Positions 54,708 through 62,982 of a stretch of DNA of 64,000 nucleotides are shown here, piece after piece. The translations under genes and the position numbers were made by a program. The notes under the pieces are model-generated. The model saw only the letters and a list, made by a program, of their open reading frames with translations, searched no databases and had not been told where the DNA came from. The stretch is from NCBI RefSeq assembly GCF_003043455.1, contig NZ_PZGG01000002.1:17077-81076 (forward strand). Reading direction: 5' to 3'. This stretch comes from Staphylococcus simulans. GTDB lineage: Bacteria > Bacillota > Bacilli > Staphylococcales > Staphylococcaceae. How positions within the stretch are numbered: position 1 is the stretch's first letter; each line of letters opens with the position of its first letter.

Positions 54708-55187
54708 TTACAGCAATTCTTCAAAACGTTCTTCTAAACGACTGATAGCTTCTTTAAGCTGTTCGTTTTCTTCTAATAACGCTTCATAATATTCTTCTCC
54801 ATCTAATTCTTCTTCGTCTTCCTCATCATACGCATCGTCTTCATCTTCTACGTATGCTTCTTCAAACTCTTCATCATCTTCATAGTATTCTTCGTCTTCG
54901 TCCTCTTCATCGGATCTTTGAAAAAAATCACGGGTTTTGTTTTCAATATTCATCGCGATATAGGCTTTAATGTTTTCTTCCGTAATTTCATAAACATCTG
55001 AAGCGATATTTTGGAATAACTCTGATTCTTTTACACGATGAATCATATTTTGAGTACCTTCTCGTCTATAGAACCAGCCGAAAGTTGCGCCGAACACACC
55101 GCCTACAATCGCATCAGCAACATGAATGTTTTTGTTGCGTTTATTTCTCTTCTTTTTAATATTTACGCCCTTTTTATACCTGCTCAC
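54708..55187 (-). CDS. acidic glycine-zipper, coiled-coil protein of the gas vesicle cluster
   Basis: A 159-residue protein. Head: basic residues 4-20 then a glycine-zipper helix (DAIVGGVFGATFGW, 25-38). Residues 93-133 are almost all Asp/Glu/Tyr. Residues 140-157 are a coiled coil (ENEQLKEAISRLEERFEE). Start is GTG 55187 with AGGGGTG upstream. First gene behind a good sigma-B-like promoter and 28 bp before the basic protein gene. Possibly GvpP-like on position. Its opposite charge to the next protein suggests that they bind each other (inference). Confidence 0.62.
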   Translation of the reverse strand: MSRYKKGVNIKKKRNKRNKNIHVADAIVGGVFGATFGWFYRREGTQNMIHRVKESELFQNIASDVYEITEENIKAYIAMNIENKTRDFFQRSDEEDEDEEYYEDDEEFEEAYVEDEDDAYDEEDEEELDGEEYYEALLEENEQLKEAISRLEERFEELL

Positions 55188-55224
55188 GATAACACCCCTC
55201 TCTCTTTAATCGGTATTATTATTT

Positions 55225-55249
55225 TTACCCTCAACTCTAATTTGCAAAC
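55225..55249 (-). promoter_or_regulatory. sigma-B-like promoter of the first gas vesicle unit
   Basis: Minus strand GTTTGC (55249-55244), 13-bp spacer, GGGTAA (55230-55225), against consensus GTTTAA-N12-15-GGGTAT. Predicted start about 30 nt upstream of the GTG. A 10-bp direct repeat (AACATGATTT) ends at the -35 and recurs 34 bp further upstream. Confidence 0.62.
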
Positions 55250-55489
55250 AAATCATGTTCTGATTAATTTATCTTTTTTCAGTAAATCATGTTTTATATT
55301 TTATTTTTGACTGTTGCAAATTAGTCAAAAGGGGTTTTTTACTCAACAATAAAGTTATCTTTCATCATTTACTTCGAATTACTTTGAAGTTCATCAAAAT
55401 GAATAGATTAAACCTTAGTTAATAAGGCGGATTAAATTCTGGGTCCTACCGTACTATAACTTTCTATTTTAGTTCAAATATTTCGAGAT
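55250..55489. other. gap upstream of the gas vesicle promoter
   Basis: AT-rich with direct copies of AACATGATTT (minus strand, 55259-55250 and 55293-55284) and of TTTGCAA. No gene recognised between the promoter and the terminator of the cupin gene. Confidence 0.4.
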
Positions 55490-55545
55490 AAAAAAAGCAC
55501 TTGTTTTAGCTTGGGTTTATGCCCAGTAACTAAAGCAAGTGCTTA
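55490..55545 (-). terminator. terminator of the yebC-cupin operon
   Basis: AGCACTTGTTTTAG and CTAAAGCAAGTGCT (outer stem) with inner TGGG/CCCA, then seven T residues on the minus strand. Confidence 0.85.
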
Positions 55546-55570
55546 GTAAAACATATATTCATTATGATAT

Positions 55571-56062
55571 TCAACCAATAGATTTTAGAGCGTATTGCTC
55601 AATAACTTCAGTTAAATGCGGATAAGCTTTTTTAAGTTCATTTTGTTCAAACATTTCAAAGTGCTCAAACATAAAACCTGGTTGGCACATACACCCGACA
55701 AGTGCATAACCTTCTTCAGGTTTAATCGAAGAAGCAAAAATTGTACCTGCAGGTACGACATGCTGCAGTACTTCGCCTTTTGTCATATCAGGACCAATAT
55801 CTACCGCTTCATATTGGCCATCAGGATGAATCATATGCACTGTCAAAGTATTACCATAATGATAATACCAAATTTCATCAGCATCTATACGATGAAAATG
55901 TGAAATATTGTCATCTGTTAATAGAAAATAAATACTTGTATAAGCTGGACGTGCTTGTCCACCTTCTTGGCGCTCGGCTTGAATAATCTCTTTATAATAG
56001 CCACCTTCTGGATGCGGTAATAAATCTAATTGACGCACCCATTCCGATATAGAATGTTCCAT
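55571..56062 (-). CDS. cupin superfamily protein (DUF985)
   Basis: A 163-residue cupin of the DUF985 type: LLPHPEGGYYKEI at the N terminus, FHRIDADEIWYYHYGNTL and later VVPAGTIFASS. The fold is a beta barrel; enzymatic role unknown. It starts 3 bp after yebC and is co-transcribed with it. Confidence 0.85.
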   Translation of the reverse strand: MEHSISEWVRQLDLLPHPEGGYYKEIIQAERQEGGQARPAYTSIYFLLTDDNISHFHRIDADEIWYYHYGNTLTVHMIHPDGQYEAVDIGPDMTKGEVLQHVVPAGTIFASSIKPEEGYALVGCMCQPGFMFEHFEMFEQNELKKAYPHLTEVIEQYALKSIG

Positions 56063-56065
56063 TAC

Positions 56066-56782
56066 TTAATCCAAGTCCACATTATGATATACGTTTTGAA
56101 CATCTTCTAAATCTTCTAACGCATCGATTAAACCTTCTAATGTTGCTTTGTCTTCATCTGATAATTGGATATCATTTTGAGGTAACATTTCAAATTCAGC
56201 AACTTCGAATTCTTCAACGCCACTTTCTTTTAAAGCTTCTTGTACTTGTGCAAATTGATCTGGCTCAGCATATACGATTGTTAAATCGCCATCTTCAACA
56301 ACATCACGCACATCTAAATCTTTTTCCATTAAAACTTCTAAGATTTCATCTGCAGATTTGCCTTCGAATGCGAAAGTACCTGTATGTGTGAACATATAAG
56401 ATACTGAACCTGATACACCCATGTTACCGCCGTTTTTACCGAAAGCAGCACGTACATCTGACGCAGTACGGTTAACATTGTTTGTCAATGCATCAACAAT
56501 CAGCATTGAACCGTTAGGACCAAACCCTTCATAACGTAATTCATCGTAATTTTCATCATCATTACCTTTTGCTTTATCAATCGCACGGTCGATGATGTTT
56601 TTCGGTACATTGTAAGTTTTTGCACGTTCAAGCACTAAACGTAATGCTTGGTTCGATTCTGGATCAGGTTCACCAGATTTCGCAGCTACATAAATTTCTT
56701 TACCGAATTTCGCATAAATACGACTTGTGTTTTTATCTTTTTGGGCTTTTTTCTCTTTGATGTTATTCCATTTACGTCCCAT
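56066..56782 (-). CDS. yebC: YebC/PmpR family protein (TACO1 homologue)
   Basis: A 238-residue YebC-family protein: [34 protein letters not shown] and [19 protein letters not shown] are hallmarks of the YebC/YeeI group. Members act in translation of proline-rich stretches or as transcription factors (PmpR). First gene of a two-gene operon with the cupin gene. Confidence 0.95.
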   Translation of the reverse strand: MGRKWNNIKEKKAQKDKNTSRIYAKFGKEIYVAAKSGEPDPESNQALRLVLERAKTYNVPKNIIDRAIDKAKGNDDENYDELRYEGFGPNGSMLIVDALTNNVNRTASDVRAAFGKNGGNMGVSGSVSYMFTHTGTFAFEGKSADEILEVLMEKDLDVRDVVEDGDLTIVYAEPDQFAQVQEALKESGVEEFEVAEFEMLPQNDIQLSDEDKATLEGLIDALEDLEDVQNVYHNVDLD

Positions 56783-56900
56783 ACTTCCATCTCGCTTTCG
56801 CTCTCAATTTTTAACATCAACTATTATACATGATTTCTTGCTTAATATATAGTTATTGAACACCAAGTTCCCCTTTTGTGCATAATTACTTTGATTTAGC

Positions 56901-56932
56901 ACAAAAAACAGCCCATATGCCTGGGCTGTTCA
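56901..56932 (-). terminator. terminator of sarX
   Basis: AACAGCCCA (56908-56916) and TGGGCTGTT (56922-56930) with T residues on the minus strand. Confidence 0.85.
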
Positions 56933-56976
56933 TCCACAATATTATATCTCTCTAGTATGGGGTGTTTGATGTATAA

Positions 56977-57333
56977 TCAACCTAAAAATTTATCAATAGC
57001 TTTTAACATTTCATCAAGCTTCTCTATGTTTTTATCATCCATATAAATATAAACCTTACGTTCGTCAGTCTCAGAACGGACTTTGCTGACACGATCTTGG
57101 TTTACTAGTTTACGGATAGATGCCAACACTTTAGTTCGGCTGATTTCAAATGAATCTGTTGCAATCTTTAAAAAGGGCTGCATTAACATCTTTTCTTCGG
57201 TGCAATTCTCATGAACACAATTAAGTATTACAAAGTCATTCATGTTGATTTTATATGTTTCTTCAATGAAACGTGTCAAATCCATAAATTTTTTGTATTC
57301 ATTGAGCAATTTCTCTAAGTTACTTTTTTTCAA
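56977..57333 (-). CDS. sarX: SarA-family regulator SarX
   Basis: A 118-residue single-domain SarA-family winged-helix protein. FEISRTKVLASIRKLVNQDRVSKVRSETDERKVYIYM matches the DNA-binding core of S. aureus SarX (119 residues), and the next gene upstream is rbf, as in S. aureus. In S. aureus SarX influences agr and biofilm and is under MgrA control. Separate promoter likely in the 155-bp gap to rbf. Confidence 0.87.
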   Translation of the reverse strand: MKKSNLEKLLNEYKKFMDLTRFIEETYKINMNDFVILNCVHENCTEEKMLMQPFLKIATDSFEISRTKVLASIRKLVNQDRVSKVRSETDERKVYIYMDDKNIEKLDEMLKAIDKFLG

Positions 57334-57488
57334 AGTATACGCCTCCAGATTTTATATCGATATAATACATTAAGTATGAATATTAAAAGTCTAAAAGTCT
57401 TTAGTGTTTCCCCACATTGTCTTTGCAATTTTCCTGAGTACGACAAATTGAATTGTATAAAACACATCTTACTCTTACAAATTTCAAT

Positions 57489-59663
57489 CTATTTCGTTGT
57501 TTTGTACAAGGAAATCAATTGCAACGAGTTATATTCAACATCAACACTCAATGTGTCGTTATTAAAATTATGTTCAAACACATCAAACTTCGGATTATTG
57601 GCGTTTTTAATCTTACGTTTTAAATCTTTTGGCCACTTAAATGTAGGCATTATACTAGGTGAAATAATTTCATTAATGTTGCCGTATTTATAATCTGTTA
57701 CTTCACGTGTTACCAAATAATTATCTCTTAAACTTTCATCTTTAAAACCGATATAGAAGCGATGGCAGCTTTGGTTACCCTCATGCATTTCATTTTCAAT
57801 AATACGCCAGTCATAAACCATAATACTGTAATGTTCATCACCACGTGTCATCAGACAAGCATCATCTTCATAAAAATAAAATGTCTCAAACCCAGAGAGC
57901 TGTCTATATAAAAAGTACAATGTTGTTTTGAAACCACTTGTATCAAAAAGAAACGCGATATTCTTATCAGTGCGTTGATATAGATCCACGCCGATTCCAG
58001 ATAAAACTCCATAAAAGCGCATAAACATATACATCATCAACGGTGTGCTATCTAAGAGACTCATATCTTTATTCAATAACTTTCTATTCGGTACATTAAG
58101 CAGTATATATTTACGTTCTTCTAAATGAACTTGTCTCATAACTGATTGAAGTGCATTCAGATTAACTAGTTGCTTCATCGGCATTTTCTGATAGGATTTT
58201 TCCAGATAAGGATACTTTAATTTCTCATTATCAATAAAATAATAATCAAAATTCACCCGTTTAATAGGGAGTTCTAATGCTTTAAATTTTTCAGGGTCAT
58301 TAAATAATTTAGTCACATCTAGATTGAAATTAACATTAAACCCAATTTCTTTAATTCTCATTTTTTGAATATAAATGTCTTTCAATGATTGATTCTGCAA
58401 GCTAAATGTAATTGAAATCTTAGAAGTATCCTTTTTGAGATCTTTATACGCTTGATGTTCTGTAAATGCACGCGACTGCATCAACTCATGCTTCACATAA
58501 TCGATATCTTCTTTTGATTCCAGTTCAAATGCTACTCTCACTTTGCTTTGATAGATGGTATCAAGCATAGCAACCAATTCGCTCGTGCTAAAGTTTTTAT
58601 GAATCGTCGGTATACTTGGATGGATTAAAAACATCACTTCTTCATCGAAATCAAAAATTTCTTGATGCCTGTGGTAAACCATCACTTCTTTCAATTCTTC
58701 AAGCGTGTGAATTTGAATCGTCATAACAAACGGACGTTTAGGAGAATAGATAGGATTATTATTATCCACGTAAATAATATTCTCTTTATCTTCTGTCCAA
58801 TTCTTCAGTATATCTTTGATTTTAGCCAAATATGCTTTTTTACCTTCGTCACTGACTTCAGAATCTTGATCTTTCACTAAATAACATAAGTCTTTGCTTA
58901 ATTTAGATTTATGTCTGTAATCATTCGGCGTTGTGTCTAAATGACGTTTAAACTTTCTATAATAACCACTGAAGTTGCTGAACCCTACTTCTTCAGAGAT
59001 ATCCAAAATTTTTCGATTGGTTGTTACTAACATTTCTATTGAAAGTCCAATTCGTAATGTTTCAATGTAATTTCTGAAACCCATATTAAATATTTTATAA
59101 AAGGAAGATGAGAGTGTTGTCGGAGAAATATACACTTCTTTAGCTACTGTTTCTAAAGTCAGTTTCTCTCCAATATGTTCGTTGATATAATCTACGATTT
59201 TCTTTTCTCTGTAATCTAGCGATGCAATTAATTGGTGGGAAGCATGTTTAATCTCAACACTTGCTTCTTCAATTAAGATATCGCAAATCTCACTAATACA
59301 TTGTTTAATCAATTCTTCTGTTAAAGTTTCTTCAAGATACTTTTCCAATAAAATCAACATTGCTTTTTCAATTCTACTGTTAGACTGAACCATTTGAATA
59401 TTAAAGCAATAATTAAAAAAAGCGAAATCCTTCTCAAGGAACCAATCACTCGCAACATAAACCATCATCATCTTTTTGTTTTTCGAAACTTGAAAAACTT
59501 CATTATGGTTGATGAGACAAACAGTGTTATTTACTGTTTCAACTTGAGCGGACCTTTGGATTTCTGCTGTATCGTTTACTGGCCATAGTAATAACACTCC
59601 ATCATAACAACGGTTGGCTGGCAAATTTTCAGCTGCATATAAATCAATAATACTACTTCTCAT
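57489..59663 (-). CDS. rbf: AraC-family regulator of biofilm formation Rbf
   Basis: A 724-residue regulator with an unusually placed AraC-type DNA-binding domain near residues 160-255 (LTLETVAKEVYISPTTLSSSFYK; ILDISEEVGFSNFSGYYRKFKRHLDTTPNDYR), preceded by an N-terminal sensor-like domain and followed by a large 450-residue C-terminal region. This layout and its neighbour sarX identify it as Rbf. In S. aureus Rbf promotes biofilm formation through sarX and icaR. Confidence 0.9.
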   Translation of the reverse strand: MRSSIIDLYAAENLPANRCYDGVLLLWPVNDTAEIQRSAQVETVNNTVCLINHNEVFQVSKNKKMMMVYVASDWFLEKDFAFFNYCFNIQMVQSNSRIEKAMLILLEKYLEETLTEELIKQCISEICDILIEEASVEIKHASHQLIASLDYREKKIVDYINEHIGEKLTLETVAKEVYISPTTLSSSFYKIFNMGFRNYIETLRIGLSIEMLVTTNRKILDISEEVGFSNFSGYYRKFKRHLDTTPNDYRHKSKLSKDLCYLVKDQDSEVSDEGKKAYLAKIKDILKNWTEDKENIIYVDNNNPIYSPKRPFVMTIQIHTLEELKEVMVYHRHQEIFDFDEEVMFLIHPSIPTIHKNFSTSELVAMLDTIYQSKVRVAFELESKEDIDYVKHELMQSRAFTEHQAYKDLKKDTSKISITFSLQNQSLKDIYIQKMRIKEIGFNVNFNLDVTKLFNDPEKFKALELPIKRVNFDYYFIDNEKLKYPYLEKSYQKMPMKQLVNLNALQSVMRQVHLEERKYILLNVPNRKLLNKDMSLLDSTPLMMYMFMRFYGVLSGIGVDLYQRTDKNIAFLFDTSGFKTTLYFLYRQLSGFETFYFYEDDACLMTRGDEHYSIMVYDWRIIENEMHEGNQSCHRFYIGFKDESLRDNYLVTREVTDYKYGNINEIISPSIMPTFKWPKDLKRKIKNANNPKFDVFEHNFNNDTLSVDVEYNSLQLISLYKTTK

Positions 59664-59941
59664 TCATATAACCTTTAATAAAATAAGCTGTTCGTAGTCG
59701 TAATGATACTTCTCTCTTTATTTTATTCCTTCCCTGTAATTTCTCTAGGACTATACTCTACAAATTTAGCACACAACGCAATTAGATACAAATTTTAAAA
59801 TTTAATAGTATTTTTATGTTGTTTCAAATTACGTAATGTATGATTATATCGTACTATTCTTATCAATGATAACTAGATTAAATAATATAATGAAGGACTG
59901 GAACATTGTTTTTCTTTGTTCCAGTCCTATTCTCGATGATA
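59664..59941. other. gap upstream of rbf, with a hairpin for the next gene
   Basis: Contains the rbf promoter region (AT-rich) and the perfect hairpin AGGACTGGAACA/TGTTCCAGTCCT at 59894-59928, probably a terminator of the BAX-inhibitor-like gene. Confidence 0.45.
59894..59928 (-). terminator. terminator of the BAX-inhibitor-like gene
   Basis: A 12-bp perfect stem with an 11-nt loop, 14 bp after the stop codon. The downstream T tract is weak. Confidence 0.65.
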
Positions 59942-60589
59942 TTAATCTCTAAAACGATTAGCTAAACTTAAGATATTAATAATAATATTCAATAAGTTCA
60001 CAAATAAATTAAAGCCCATTTCACTAGGTGCAAATTGCCCTCGTTTCAATCGGTTAAAATCATATAAAGTATACAACAAGAATAAGCCGACTGCTACGAC
60101 GTTAATGACCGTGTAGAAAATCGGATTTTGTACGAAGAAACCGATTAAAGTAGCCACAATTAATGCGATTAAGACGACAAATAGATATTTACCAATACTC
60201 GATGCGTTTTGAACGAAAAAGTAGCCAATCACACCGAATGCGATAAAGGCACCTACTGCAAGGGCTACATTTTTATAAAATAGTTCCGGTCCTAAATTCT
60301 GCATATATGTTGTAAATGCAGCGTAAGCTAATAAACCGATTGCTACAGCGTATATATTAGAAATTAAAAATCCAAATTTACGTGATCGATTAACAAATAA
60401 TGAAATCAAAATTAATACCGTCAAACCGATAGAAAGTGGTCTTCTCCAAGCATCAGGCAAGTACTGGCCAAAATATGTACCGATACCAAAAATAATCCAG
60501 AAGTACATAAAATAAAGCCAGACCTTCGCATAAGCACTCGATTTTGAGGCAGCATGTGTTGAATTTACCAAGTTGTTCAACTCCTTCAT
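59942..60589 (-). CDS. BAX inhibitor-1/YccA family membrane protein
   Basis: A 215-residue protein with about seven helices and the family C terminus (LLYTLYDFNRLKRGQFAPSEMGFNLFVNLLNIIINIL). Related bacterial proteins (YetJ) leak calcium in a pH-dependent way. No partner gene adjacent. The start ATG at 60589 follows AAGGAGTT. Confidence 0.85.
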   Translation of the reverse strand: MKELNNLVNSTHAASKSSAYAKVWLYFMYFWIIFGIGTYFGQYLPDAWRRPLSIGLTVLILISLFVNRSRKFGFLISNIYAVAIGLLAYAAFTTYMQNLGPELFYKNVALAVGAFIAFGVIGYFFVQNASSIGKYLFVVLIALIVATLIGFFVQNPIFYTVINVVAVGLFLLYTLYDFNRLKRGQFAPSEMGFNLFVNLLNIIINILSLANRFRD

Positions 60590-60943
60590 TGAAACGATTT
60601 AATAGTTATTATTTCATAGAGTGTGTTCTTATTTCCACTTTCTGATTTAATGATAGTAAATCTTTAATATTATTTAATGTAGTGTCATTTTTTATTACAA
60701 ACATTACAGTAGCGTTGTCAAAAATCCAAATTTTCTTCAATAAATCCTATATTGTCTAGTGTTTTCTGAATTTTAGACAATTCTGGTTTTATTAAAAATT
60801 ATTACAAGCACGTAACAACCGACAATTTACCGCATATTTTTGATAAGATGTGGAAGTATAGAAATAATGATTGATATTCGTATTACATAGTAAATAAAAA
60901 CGAATGTATAAATACTGAACCAAACTTAGAGGAGGAATCTCAT
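60590..60943 (+). other. 350-bp regulatory gap upstream of the LysM-CHAP gene
   Basis: AT-rich; holds a perfect WalR-type repeat at 60801-60817 and a second closely spaced ATTACA pair at 60694-60708 (3-nt spacer). No gene recognised. Confidence 0.5.
60801..60817 (-). promoter_or_regulatory. WalR-binding direct repeat
   Basis: Minus strand TGTTAC-GTGCT-TGTAAT, a full match to TGTWAH-N5-TGTWAH, 127 bp upstream of the cell-wall hydrolase start. Confidence 0.75.
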
Positions 60944-61744
60944 TTGAAAAAGTTAGCAGTTACATTTTCAGTTGCAACAGGTGCGGCCTTAGCGCTTACT
61001 CAACAAGATGCTGATGCATCAACACAGCACACAGTACAAGCCGGTGAATCACTTTGGTCTATCGCACAAGAATACGGCACTTCTATCGAAAGTATTAAGC
61101 AAGATAACAATTTATCAAATAATATGTTATTCCCTGGCCAAGTCATTACAGTAAATGGCAGCAGTCAAAGTTCAAACACAGGGGCGACTGTTAACGTTTC
61201 TGGCGGCACACATACAGTGCAAGCAGGTGAATCATTAAATATCATCGCAAACCAATATGGCACATCTGCTGAAGCAATTATGTCAGCTAACGGTTTAAAT
61301 GGTTATTTAATCCACCCTGGTCAACAATTGACTATTCCAGGCGCAGGTGGTTCTGGCGGATCAGGTGGCACACCTACAGCAACACCTTCAACAAACCAAT
61401 CACCGACATTTAATCATGCTAACTTATATGACTGGGGACAATGTACTTGGCATGTATTCAATCGTCGCGCTGAAACAGGCCAACCAATCAGTACATACTG
61501 GTGGAACGCAGATCACTGGGCAAATAATGCTCAAGCTGATGGTTACACAGTAAACAATACACCTGCAGCAGGTTCAATTATGCAGAACTACGAAGGACCA
61601 ATCGGTCACGTTGCATATGTAGAACAAGTAAATGGTGATGGCAGTATCTTAATTTCTGAAATGAACTATAATACACCACCAGGCATTGTCGACTACCGTA
61701 CAATTCCTGCTTCAATGGCTTCTAGCTATAACTACATTCATTAA
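60944..61744 (+). CDS. secreted cell-wall hydrolase with two LysM domains and a CHAP domain
   Basis: A 266-residue exoprotein. Signal peptide 1-25 (ending ADAS); LysM domains about 29-70 (HTVQAGESLWSIAQEYGTS) and 89-131; a Gly/Ser/Thr/Pro linker; and a CHAP amidase/endopeptidase domain (155-266) with Cys in YDWGQCTWHVFNRR, His in IGHVAYVE and a following acidic residue. It resembles the Sle1/SceB-type proteins of staphylococci. GAGGAGG precedes the TTG start. A WalR box upstream suggests control with other autolysins. Daughter-cell separation is the usual role. Confidence 0.93.
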   Translation: MKKLAVTFSVATGAALALTQQDADASTQHTVQAGESLWSIAQEYGTSIESIKQDNNLSNNMLFPGQVITVNGSSQSSNTGATVNVSGGTHTVQAGESLNIIANQYGTSAEAIMSANGLNGYLIHPGQQLTIPGAGGSGGSGGTPTATPSTNQSPTFNHANLYDWGQCTWHVFNRRAETGQPISTYWWNADHWANNAQADGYTVNNTPAAGSIMQNYEGPIGHVAYVEQVNGDGSILISEMNYNTPPGIVDYRTIPASMASSYNYIH

Positions 61745-61750
61745 TAATCT

Positions 61751-61780
61751 AAAAAGACGATGTGTTATCGTCTTTTTATT
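61751..61780 (+). terminator. terminator of the LysM-CHAP gene
   Basis: AAAAAGACGAT and ATCGTCTTTTT form an 11-bp stem followed by T residues. Confidence 0.85.
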
Positions 61781-61872
61781 TTGGCTTTAATTCAAAACTA
61801 TTAAAAAATGTAACATGCTAATTAAAAAGAAAATCAATAACTTATATACAGTTCTAAGAGTTAATTTAACGC

Positions 61873-61918
61873 ACAAGAAAGCGGACCATTTTCAACTTCT
61901 GAAAATGGTCCGCTTTCT
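61873..61918 (-). terminator. terminator of the pit operon
   Basis: A 19-bp perfect stem (AGAAAGCGGACCATTTTCA and complement, 61876-61918) about 45 bp after the pit stop codon. Confidence 0.82.
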
Positions 61919-61961
61919 ATTTAAAACTCTATATGTTTGTGTCTCAATGATTGAGAATTGA

Positions 61962-62969
61962 TTATAAGAAAATATTCATAATCCAGTAAATCATTGCTGC
62001 GACGAATGCTGAAATTGGTAAAGTAATTACCCAAGTCACAATCATACGTTGTGCTGTATTCCATTTAACACCTTTGATGCGGTTAGATGCCCCTACACCA
62101 AGGATAGATGAAGATACAACGTGTGTTGTTGATAATGGGAAATGTAATGAAGATGCGACGAAAATTGTTAATGCTGAAGACAAGTCTGCAGCAGCCCCGT
62201 TAGCTGGGCGAATCTTCATAATGTTACCGCCGACAGTTTTGATGATTTTCCAACCACCTACTGCTGTACCTAGACCCATAGCGGCAGCACAGGCTACCTT
62301 AACCCATAATTGCGGTTCAACATTGTTGCCATCTTGCAAGTTCGCAACAATTAAAGCTAGTGTAATGATACCCATTGATTTTTGTGCATCGTTTGTACCA
62401 TGTGAGAATGATTGTAATGATGCTGTGAAAATCTGGAATATTCTAAAGTTGCGATTAGCTTTTGTCAAATTCGCATTTTTAAATACGACTTTAACAATAC
62501 TGTACATAATGAAACCTACACAAAAGGCAATCAATGGCGATACAATCAACACAATAATAATCTTAGTGAAGCCTTGGAAATGCAACACTGAAAATGAACC
62601 TTGAGATGCAACCGCTGCACCTGCAATCGAACCGATTAAGGCATGTGATGAAGAACTTGGAATACCGAAGTACCATGTTAACAAGTTCCAGAATATCGCT
62701 GCGAAAATAGCCGCTAATACTACGACTAATCCATTTTGTAATTTAAATGGATCCACAATGTCTTTCGTAATAGTTCCTGCTACACCTGTAAATGTTAGTG
62801 CACCGATGAAGTTCATAATCGCTGCTAAAAAGATTGCGCGTCTTGGTGTCAGTGCTCTTGTCGACACTGCAGTAGCTACCGCATTCGCTGTATCGTGGAA
62901 ACCGTTAATAAAGTCGAACACCAATGAAAAAATAACGATAGCTACAGTGATAATTATAATATAATCCAT
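61962..62969 (-). CDS. pit: Pit-family inorganic phosphate transporter
   Basis: A 335-residue PiT transporter with about ten helices and the two signature repeats: FDFINGFHDTANAVATAVSTR and SHGTNDAQKSMGIITLAL. It imports metal-phosphate complexes with protons. The gene begins 13 bp after a DUF47 gene, the common partner for this family. Confidence 0.93.
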   Translation of the reverse strand: MDYIIIITVAIVIFSLVFDFINGFHDTANAVATAVSTRALTPRRAIFLAAIMNFIGALTFTGVAGTITKDIVDPFKLQNGLVVVLAAIFAAIFWNLLTWYFGIPSSSSHALIGSIAGAAVASQGSFSVLHFQGFTKIIIVLIVSPLIAFCVGFIMYSIVKVVFKNANLTKANRNFRIFQIFTASLQSFSHGTNDAQKSMGIITLALIVANLQDGNNVEPQLWVKVACAAAMGLGTAVGGWKIIKTVGGNIMKIRPANGAAADLSSALTIFVASSLHFPLSTTHVVSSSILGVGASNRIKGVKWNTAQRMIVTWVITLPISAFVAAMIYWIMNIFL

Positions 62970-62982
62970 TTTATATTACTCC

